Below are positions 1-5,937 of a stretch of 7,065 bases of DNA, piece after piece. Position 1 is the stretch's first letter; every line of letters begins with the position of its first letter. This DNA is from Acidithiobacillus sp. (lineage in GTDB: Bacteria > Pseudomonadota > Gammaproteobacteria > Acidithiobacillales > Acidithiobacillaceae), in assembly GCA_028065135.1 (NCBI GenBank), contig JAPTWR010000133.1, positions 1 through 7,065 on the forward strand. Direction: 5' to 3'. The position numbers were made by a program, and so were the translations under genes. The notes beneath the pieces were generated by a model. It searched no databases. It worked only from the letters and a program-made list of their open reading frames with translations, and was not told the origin of the DNA.

Positions 1-217
1 TAAGTGGCTGGTAATCAGGCTGGGTCTGCTTGTTCTTCAGGTCGGTATGTAATGGCTTGCCAAAAACTCGACCGACTCGACCAATTTGCACAACGGCTCT
101 GCTTTCATAGATGGTTGGCGTTATGGCTAAATATATCCCGGCCAATAGTAAAAAAAAGATCGCGCTGAGAGATATGATCCACTTGCCGCGCTGCAATCGT
201 TGCACCATGACACTCAT
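1..217 (-). CDS. wzz: Wzz-family polysaccharide chain-length determinant, N-terminal part (runs off window)
   Basis: Open frame of 72 codons from ATG at 217 to the window edge, with no stop, so the C-terminus lies outside. Residues 1-12 are short and basic (MSVMVQRLQRGK). Residues ~13-33 form one hydrophobic membrane helix (WIISLSAIFFLLLAGIYLAI). The periplasmic start then reads TPTIYESRAVVQIGRVG, the conserved entry of Wzz/PCP chain-length regulators (PxxYES-A-VQIG-VG). Family knowledge: these inner-membrane proteins oligomerise and set the modal length of O-antigen or exopolysaccharide; a second C-terminal helix is expected beyond the window. ATG 217 is preferred over the in-frame ATG at 208 because GGAGAA (232-227) sits 9 bases upstream. 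The run of eight A (150-157) is in frame and causes no break. Whether it is a plain Wzz or a longer variant with a kinase domain cannot be seen. The gene follows the manC remnant after 111 bp and may or may not share its transcript. Confidence 0.85.
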   Translation of the reverse strand, partial: MSVMVQRLQRGKWIISLSAIFFLLLAGIYLAITPTIYESRAVVQIGRVGRVFGKPLHTDLKNKQTQPDYQPL

Positions 218-226
218 GCTTGTCGA

Positions 227-232
227 TTCTCC
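227..232 (-). promoter_or_regulatory. Ribosome binding site of the wzz-like gene
   Basis: GGAGAA on the minus strand lies 9 bases before ATG 217 and decides the start against ATG 208, which has no comparable Shine-Dalgarno sequence at the right distance. Confidence 0.6.
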
Positions 233-250
233 GAGGGCTGAAAGGGGGGA

Positions 251-309
251 ATGACCGATCTGCCGGTCATGGTTCTTCGCCGTGCCGGTTAAACACCGGT
301 ATTCCGGTG
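251..309 (-). other. Small hairpins in the gap before wzz; possible weak terminator or attenuator
   Basis: The 111-bp gap (218-328) holds three possible stem-loops. One pairs 294-299 with 304-309 (6 bp, CACCGG with CCGGTG, 4-base loop), followed on the transcript by GTTTAA. An alternative pairs 285-289 with 295-299 (5 bp, 5-base loop) and shares 295-299 with the first, so the two are mutually exclusive. The third pairs 251-257 with 264-270 (7 bp, ATGACCG with CGGTCAT, 6-base loop), followed by CCCCCC and TTT. No stem has a strong U-tract, so efficient intrinsic termination is doubtful. The arrangement could lower read-through into wzz or be chance pairing of repeated CCGG words. I saw no convincing -35/-10 pair in this gap. 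Confidence 0.25.
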
Positions 310-328
310 CGTGTTATTTGCTTGAATT

Positions 329-1030
329 TCATAACCGCCCATAGCGGTCATCGAAGCGCACGATATCGTCTTCTCCGAGATACTCGCCGCTTTGCACCTC
401 GATCATGACGAGCACAATGGTGCCCGGATTGACCAGACGGTGGGGCGTGCCGGCGGGGATATAGGTGGACTCGTTGGTGCGGATGAGGGTTTCGTCCTCG
501 CCGTTGACGATCTTGGCGGTGCCCGAGACGACGATCCAGTGCTCGCTGCGGTGATAGTGCATCTGCAGGGACAAGGCGGCGCCGGGTTTGACCTCGATGC
601 GCTTGATCTTGAAGCGGGAGCCCTCCTCCAACACGGTATAGGTGCCCCAGGGGCGATGGGCGGTGCGGTGCAGGTTGTGGGCGTCGTGGCCGCGCCGCTT
701 GAGTTCGGCGACGATGCGCTTCACGTCCTGATCGCGATCCTTGCGGGCGATGAGCAGGGCGTCGGGGGTGTCCACCACCACCAGACCCTCCACCCCCAGC
801 AACGCCGCCAAGCGCTCCGGACTATGGACGATGCAGTCCCGGGCGTCCTCCAGGACGCTTTCCCCCAGGACGCGGTTGCCGTCGGCATCGGCAGGCAGCA
901 GGTCCCCGAAGGCCGTCCAGGAACCGATGTCGGTCCAGCCGAAATCCCCCGCCACCACGGCGGCCCGATCGGTCATCTCCATCACCGCGTAGTCCACGGA
1001 GATATCCGCCACCTGGGCAAATCCGGAGGG
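329..1030 (-). pseudogene. manC: ManC (mannose-1-P guanylyltransferase / mannose-6-P isomerase), C-terminal half only
   Basis: About 230 residues match the C-terminal half of type II ManC, which is normally ~470-480 residues. ManC similarity starts at GFAQVADISVDYAVME (codons at ~1024 downward), continues through DFGWTDIGSW at the end of the nucleotidyltransferase domain, and ends in a complete cupin domain: RPWGTY, then LSLQMHYHRSEHWIVVSG with metal-ligand pattern HxHxxxEH, then AGTPHRLVNPG, ending near DRYGRL at TGA 331-329. The N-terminal nucleotidyltransferase domain with its GTP-binding signature is missing, so GDP-mannose synthesis should be lost, while mannose-6-phosphate isomerase (fructose-6-P to mannose-6-P) could survive. 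The frame is open up to 1144, but codons above ~1030 are not ManC-like; they are an out-of-frame reading of a glycosyltransferase start. An ATG at 982 overlaps the stop of that chimeric frame (TGATG), so a 217-residue product could be made by re-initiation, with cupin residues H142, H144, E147, H148 and H181. Expression is unproven. Confidence 0.85.
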
Positions 1031-1131
1031 CTGAAGAGATCGGCGTCGAAATAACATGCGAGCATCTGCTCCGGCACCCGCTGCGCGCCGGCGTAAACCA
1101 CCAGCCAGTCGTGGACAATGGCGATGGGCAT
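982..1131 (-). pseudogene. N-terminal remnant of a GT4 glycosyltransferase, fused out of frame to manC
   Basis: A 49-codon frame starts at ATG 1131-1129, overlapping the TGA of the preceding glycosyltransferase gene by one base (TGATG), with AAAAGG just upstream. Its first ~34 residues (MPIAIVHDWLVVYAGAQRVP, EQML, DADLFS) match the conserved N-terminus of a GT4 subfamily that usually reads IAIVHDWL-YAGAERVLEQML. After S34 (codon 1032-1030) the similarity ends, and the remaining 15 codons read manC DNA in the wrong frame until TGA at 984-982. A full family member has ~350-400 residues, so over 90% of this gene is gone, including the donor-binding half, and the product cannot be an active transferase. 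The intact start, coupling and in-place start codon show that a normal gene once stood here in the operon. The short peptide may still be translated and could deliver ribosomes to ATG 982. Confidence 0.8.
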
Positions 1132-2288
1132 CAGCCTTTTGCAACCTCGCGCATCAATGCCAATACTTCCGCTCCGGATCGATCCCAGCTATAGAGCGAG
1201 GAGTGCGCTGGACCAGCCTGGCTGAGCCGATTTCTCAGTTCGGCATCCTCAGCCAATCGCAGCATGCCGTCACGGATGGAGGAGACATCCAGCGGGTCGC
1301 AGTATAGCGCCGCATCTCCGCAGACCTCCGGCATCGCAGTCACGTTGCTGACCAGTACCGGGCAGCCGGTGGCCATGGCCTCGACGGGGGGCAGTCCGAA
1401 GCCTTCGTAGAGGGACGGGTACACCAACGCCATGGCGCGGCGATAGAGGGCCGGAAGGAGGGTGTCGGGAACAAAGCCGAGAATCCTGGCCTCCCCACCC
1501 TCCACCAAGCGCTTCAGCACGTCGCTGAACTCGGCTTCCCGCCAGCCGAAGCTGCCCGCCAGATACAGGGGATGCTCCTTGCGGAACCGATCGGGCAGCG
1601 CCGCATACGCCGCCAGCAACCGTCTGATGTTCTTGCGGGGCTCCAGGGTGGCGAGGAACAGGAAATAGGGCGGTGGATCCGTTCCCAGCCATTGCACCAG
1701 ATCGGCTTCCGCTCCCGCGCTTGCCACGCTGGGATTGATTCCCGGATAGACGACCCGAATCCGGCTCTCCACCTCGGGAAATGCGTCGACAATCTCCCGC
1801 CGCGAAAACTCGGAATCCGTGAGGACGATCGCCGCCTGACGCACGCTTTTGGGAAGCTGTTGGTTCAAATACGCCACCCGTGCCGGCGGATGGGTTTCGG
1901 GATAGTGGATATGGGAGAGATCGTGAAAAGTGATCATGGTAGGTACGCGACTCCTGGGAGCGCTGTAATTGGGCCCGAAAACCACATCGACGGGATGCCG
2001 CAGGAGGTGAATATGAAATGCGGCATTATCCAACTGGTGACGAAGCTCTCGGCCCTTTGGGGTGTGCTCCTTGAGCCAGCGCACCATTCCCTGGCTGGAG
2101 GACCGAATGGCCGGAGGCATGATGTCCGGCCAGCGGGTTACCCAGGAGGTGCCATAGAAGTAGAACAAGCCGATCCCCGGGTCCTGCTCCCACCGGCGGG
2201 TAATTTCCCAGGTGTAGCGGCCAATCCCGGAACGGGGAGGGCGCATCGAGTTGGATTCAATGGCGATTTTCAGGACGATAGCCCTCAC
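1131..2288 (-). CDS. GT4 glycosyltransferase, single module (mannosyltransferase-like)
   Basis: A 385-residue soluble GT-B fold transferase, expected at the cytoplasmic face of the inner membrane, adding a sugar from a nucleotide donor to a lipid-linked chain. Near the N-terminus (counting from TTG 2291) are SGIGRYTWEI at ~21-30 and the acceptor-side TFHDLSHIHYPETHP at ~121-135. The donor half has FLATLEPRKNIRRLL at 211-225 with the Arg-Lys pair 219-220, and the EX7E motif YEGFGLPPVE with E296 and E304. Length is normal for the family, and no membrane helix or signal peptide is visible. Start: GTG 2288 has GGAAG seven bases upstream; TTG 2291 is too close to it, and CTG 2273, which would give the typical LKIAIES start, remains possible. 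It overlaps the upstream gene by 32 bp and the downstream remnant by 1 bp, indicating coupling. Resemblance to WbdB/WbdC/MtfA-type mannosyltransferases and the neighbouring manC favour GDP-mannose as donor, but this is inference. Confidence 0.88.
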   Translation of the reverse strand: MRAIVLKIAIESNSMRPPRSGIGRYTWEITRRWEQDPGIGLFYFYGTSWVTRWPDIMPPAIRSSSQGMVRWLKEHTPKGRELRHQLDNAAFHIHLLRHPVDVVFGPNYSAPRSRVPTMITFHDLSHIHYPETHPPARVAYLNQQLPKSVRQAAIVLTDSEFSRREIVDAFPEVESRIRVVYPGINPSVASAGAEADLVQWLGTDPPPYFLFLATLEPRKNIRRLLAAYAALPDRFRKEHPLYLAGSFGWREAEFSDVLKRLVEGGEARILGFVPDTLLPALYRRAMALVYPSLYEGFGLPPVEAMATGCPVLVSNVTAMPEVCGDAALYCDPLDVSSIRDGMLRLAEDAELRNRLSQAGPAHSSLYSWDRSGAEVLALMREVAKG

Positions 2289-5200
2289 CAACCTTCTTCC
2301 GGAATAATGCTACGATCATTCCGTACAGCCTCTTAGCCAATAAGGAGTAGTCATGCGCATTCCTCCATTTTTGAGACTCGCATAGTATAGAGGTCGCGTA
2401 TGCCGTTTGCTCTTTTAATTCGGCCAATATTTTTTTAATACCTTCGGCAATTGCAAATGAAGAAACGCCGGGCAAAGTAAATACACATGATCCGACATCT
2501 TCAAAAATAGACAGCGGAGTGACCGCTACCGGCCGCCCTGAGGCGATACCGGCACGCACAGCCGCACTAGAAGATTCCCCGGTTTCTTGATATGGGAACA
2601 CAATGAGGTCAGCATGCGCCAACCAACCTAAACTCTCGGCATCCGAAAGGAAATCGGTAACCATTGTAACTCTATCAGAAATCCCAAGAACCTTGATTCT
2701 CTGCAACACATCTTCCATAGCCTCGGCAGACTGCGGCGCCGGATACTGCGCGTTGATCATCAAAAGATGTAGGTCATATTTATCAGCTACGCACGCAGCC
2801 ACAGCTTCAACAAGTTCTCCCAAGCCCTTATGCGGAAGGAAAAAACCGTAGGATGCAATGATCATGCGCTGGTTAGGCGCCGGGCGTGAAATCGGTGCTG
2901 GATCAATATTCTTAATTCCGTGAGGGAAAAGGGTAACATTATCAACCAAGCCTAGCCCTTTTAGACAATTTAGGTCAGCAACGGAGTGCACCAGGATCCG
3001 ATGACATAGGCTCAATGCATCTCGCAGATAGACTAATTTGCGTTCTGGCGCATGAACAGGATCACTCGTCGAATGTAAAATTATGATAACCACACGCCCT
3101 AACGCGACTTGTTCACTCAAAAAGGCAGAAAAGGCATCAAAGTTTCCATAGAACCCGTAATTAAACTGTACAATAATAACATCAATGCCATTCGACGAAA
3201 GAGACTCTCCGAGGCTATCAAATCGTTCTGCCGTAGATGTTGACCAACATCGAATAATATTCGCTTCATCTGGTGAGTTGATAGATGCAGAAGTATTTGC
3301 AAATACCATCACCTCATCTGGAAAGAAGAATATGAGATTATCAGAATAAGATGCAATGCCACACCTAGCATTCCAGGTCGTAATCCAGCCAATGCGTGGC
3401 CGCGGTGAAAAGGGTGATGCGTCATTAATTCTCCGCGCAGCCTTTGTCAGCTTCTCTCCAACCTGATGCCAACTAAAGTGACTATTCAGGCGGTGTTGCG
3501 CTGCACCTACCTTTGCGCGGATCACTTCTGCTTGGGCGCTGTAAACCTCACGCATCTTTCTCGCCAAATCTTCCATGTTTGGTTCGGCCCAAACAGAATC
3601 ATAAAGGCCAAAATGCGTTTGCGCCCGCGCGAATCGGTAATCAACCAGCCAAGCAGTAGTCTCATCACAAAAATCTAACTGCCCTCCCCATGCAGTAGTC
3701 ACCACAGGTAACCCACTTAACATGGCTTCAGCAATGGGCAGTCCAAATCCCTCTGCTCGGCTAGGTGCGACCAAACAATGACATGCTTGGTACAGCGCCT
3801 TTAACTGATCATCTGGCAATTCATCCTCGATAAGAACCACGTCTGGATACGATTTATCCTTATTAATCCATGATTCAATTTGTTGTCTAACGTCATTATG
3901 CGGATTGGCGAATGTCTTGATTACCAATGAAACGTCGTCTGAATTCCTGAATGCCATTCCGTAAGATTCCAGAAGAACATCGACGCCTTTGCGAGGGAAA
4001 CAAGAGGACACATGCAGGAAACGGTAGCTACGACCTCGCACTCTGAACATGGGGTCAGAATTAATCCGACACCAATGATCAACGCCATTACCAGATATGG
4101 CAAGAGGAACTACGACTCCATTGTCAATCAATATCTTCTCAACATGAGCCGATACGCAGATAATACCCTGTAGGTAACGATTAAAAGCATCGACCCACTC
4201 TCGGGGAAAAGCAGATTCTTCCCAGGCATAACTGTGTAGAAGATTGAGTCTGCCAACCATATCATGCACCCGTGGTGGGTAAAGCTGACGGCTAACAATA
4301 TCAATTTCATCCGGCAATACCCTTTGATTGGCATAGAACATTTCGGCAATATCTGGATTCGAGTTAAGAAAATCCTGGTTTGGGGGATAATCCCCTGGGC
4401 CTTCTGTGGAATGCAATAACATCACATGCCCAAGTGACTTGAGCGCACGGGCAACTTCTCTGTTGACCAAGGCAAGACTATAACTTGAATCGAAAGGTCC
4501 TTCGATTCGCCATGTGATAGACAATGGGAGCGGAGAGGACCAGGAGAAATCTGCCACTGCTTGTTCATTGGCTGCAATGCTCCGCGAAATGCACACCAAT
4601 TCGTCATCCGCGAGATGATATTCTTCCGTTGATTCTCCAACCTTGCTCAGAAGACGCCGATAGAGTGAGCCATAACTGCTGACTTTTGGTCTCGATGTGG
4701 AATCGGAACGAGCGTTTTTATTAATAACATTTTCAAGCGCGGCAATCGCTTTGCGTGCAACTTTATCCCATGAGAATTTGGCTGATTGGTTTAGAGAATG
4801 CTCTTGCAATTCGCGTCTCCAAGCGTTATCGGTCAATGCTCGCGACATCAACAAGGCCATGCTATCTGGAACGTGAGGGTCGAAAAGAGCATCCTTGCGA
4901 CCGATAACTTCAGGAAGACTAGTACAATTAGACCCAATTGTTGGCGTACCGCAAGCCATGGCTTCAAGCGCTGGCAAGCCGAATCCTTCATGCCATGAAG
5001 GGAAAATAAATAACTTCGCAATATTGTAAAGGCCAATTAAATCAGAATCTGGTACATATCCTGTCAGAACTACCTCACCATTCTGCAATCCTGCGGCATG
5101 TGCCAATTGCTCTATATAGGCACGATCGTTTTCCGAAACCTTGCTCGCAATGACTAATTGGTGTGAAAGCCTTAACGCTTGAGGGAGTCGTGCATAGGCC

Positions 5201-5937
5201 TGCAGCAAGTTGCCAAAATTCTTTCTCGCGTCAAATCCACCTGGGACGTAAAGAATAAACTCAAGATTAATCTCGTAGCGCTCCAACAGATTTGCACGTT
5301 GGATCGGTTCTACTGTGATGGGCTTAAAAAAGTCATCATTACCGGTGGAGATGTTGATTATGCGATCTGCGGATAATCCAAGGGCTTGAATTGCTTCAGT
5401 GCGCGTGTGGTCGGAATTCGACAGTAGCAATCTTGCCGTTTTAAGTGACTGTATTTTGCGCAAATACCAAATCCGCTGGTCTTTATTTGGAAGATAAACA
5501 TCTTGGTTGAGAAAGGGAATGAGATCATGCAAGATAACTGCAGTATGTTCGGCTGATTTGAAATGGCCACAGGAAGACACCGCGTCATCTATATAGCCCT
5601 CAAATAGACTGAAGACAAGCACGATATCCGGATGTAGTGTTTCTAAGAATTCTTCGCGAATCAGTTCCGCAATGCGAGTCCTGTGGCTATTGGCAGGGTT
5701 GACTTCAGCAACTGGGATAGGTATATCGAATACGCGAATGCGGTCAGGCGGCACCAACCCGTCGAAGTGAGCTCGGATTCCTTCGATAGACCCGGGGAAC
5801 GCCGTACTCAACACCAGCCATACCTCATGAGAATCTGCGTTGCGCGCTATAGCCTGCCCCAAATTCAGCGCATAGCGACCAATTCCACGGTGTTTGCTTT
5901 CCGTTTGGCAGGCCTGGAGGTCGAGGATTATCCGCAT
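2257..5937 (-). CDS. Three-module GT4 glycosyltransferase, WbdA-like polymerase candidate
   Basis: A 1226-residue protein with three tandem GT-B modules, each about the size of a complete GT4 enzyme. Module 1 (~1-405) has RGIGRY at 17-22, ILHDLIPF, GGFDARKNF with R238-K239, and HEGFGLPALE with E317 and E325. A hydrophilic linker (~406-465) precedes module 2 (~466-840), which has WRIEGPFDSSYSLA, SSCFPRKGVDVLLESY with R649-K650, and AEGFGLPIAE with E729 and E737. Module 3 (~846-1215) starts GWITTWNARCGIASYS and has YGFFLPHKGLGELV, but its motif reads QETGESSSAAVRAG: E1121 is kept and the second Glu is Ala1129. No signal peptide or transmembrane helix is apparent. Known multidomain WbdA proteins polymerise the mannan O-antigens of E. 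coli O8/O9, each module making one linkage; a similar processive role is inferred here. ATG 5937 overlaps the upstream TAA by one base (TAATG) after AGGCGG. Much of the gene is markedly AT-richer than its neighbours. Confidence 0.88.
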   Translation of the reverse strand: MRIILDLQACQTESKHRGIGRYALNLGQAIARNADSHEVWLVLSTAFPGSIEGIRAHFDGLVPPDRIRVFDIPIPVAEVNPANSHRTRIAELIREEFLETLHPDIVLVFSLFEGYIDDAVSSCGHFKSAEHTAVILHDLIPFLNQDVYLPNKDQRIWYLRKIQSLKTARLLLSNSDHTRTEAIQALGLSADRIINISTGNDDFFKPITVEPIQRANLLERYEINLEFILYVPGGFDARKNFGNLLQAYARLPQALRLSHQLVIASKVSENDRAYIEQLAHAAGLQNGEVVLTGYVPDSDLIGLYNIAKLFIFPSWHEGFGLPALEAMACGTPTIGSNCTSLPEVIGRKDALFDPHVPDSMALLMSRALTDNAWRRELQEHSLNQSAKFSWDKVARKAIAALENVINKNARSDSTSRPKVSSYGSLYRRLLSKVGESTEEYHLADDELVCISRSIAANEQAVADFSWSSPLPLSITWRIEGPFDSSYSLALVNREVARALKSLGHVMLLHSTEGPGDYPPNQDFLNSNPDIAEMFYANQRVLPDEIDIVSRQLYPPRVHDMVGRLNLLHSYAWEESAFPREWVDAFNRYLQGIICVSAHVEKILIDNGVVVPLAISGNGVDHWCRINSDPMFRVRGRSYRFLHVSSCFPRKGVDVLLESYGMAFRNSDDVSLVIKTFANPHNDVRQQIESWINKDKSYPDVVLIEDELPDDQLKALYQACHCLVAPSRAEGFGLPIAEAMLSGLPVVTTAWGGQLDFCDETTAWLVDYRFARAQTHFGLYDSVWAEPNMEDLARKMREVYSAQAEVIRAKVGAAQHRLNSHFSWHQVGEKLTKAARRINDASPFSPRPRIGWITTWNARCGIASYSDNLIFFFPDEVMVFANTSASINSPDEANIIRCWSTSTAERFDSLGESLSSNGIDVIIVQFNYGFYGNFDAFSAFLSEQVALGRVVIIILHSTSDPVHAPERKLVYLRDALSLCHRILVHSVADLNCLKGLGLVDNVTLFPHGIKNIDPAPISRPAPNQRMIIASYGFFLPHKGLGELVEAVAACVADKYDLHLLMINAQYPAPQSAEAMEDVLQRIKVLGISDRVTMVTDFLSDAESLGWLAHADLIVFPYQETGESSSAAVRAGIASGRPVAVTPLSIFEDVGSCVFTLPGVSSFAIAEGIKKILAELKEQTAYATSILCESQKWRNAHDYSLLAKRLYGMIVALFRKKVGEGYRPENRH

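Noticed and set aside
150..157. Run of eight A in the wzz-like gene as a frameshift or phase-variation site
   Set aside because: With eight bases the frame continues from the membrane helix into the conserved YESRAVVQIG segment, so the gene is intact here. Slippage is conceivable, but a single sequence gives no evidence for it.
392..1054. Long open frame on the plus strand opposite manC
   Set aside because: It is antisense to well-recognised ManC coding sequence in GC-rich DNA, has a Gly/His/Asp-rich composition, and shows no family motif or ribosome binding site.
1031..1144. Extending ManC to a start at 1144, as the open frame would allow
   Set aside because: The residues encoded above ~1030 in this frame (HCPRLAGGLRRR and so on) are arginine/alanine-rich and unlike any part of ManC. 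The same DNA in another frame encodes a clean glycosyltransferase N-terminus, so the start is spurious.
1572..2336. Long open frame on the plus strand opposite the single-module glycosyltransferase
   Set aside because: It lies fully antisense to a GT4 gene with all motifs intact, and its product shows no recognisable domain.
2257..5937. Three separate glycosyltransferase genes fused by sequencing errors
   Set aside because: The frame is continuous, the linkers are hydrophilic and plausible, no internal ribosome binding site and start codon are evident at module borders, and multi-module proteins of this kind are known in polysaccharide loci.
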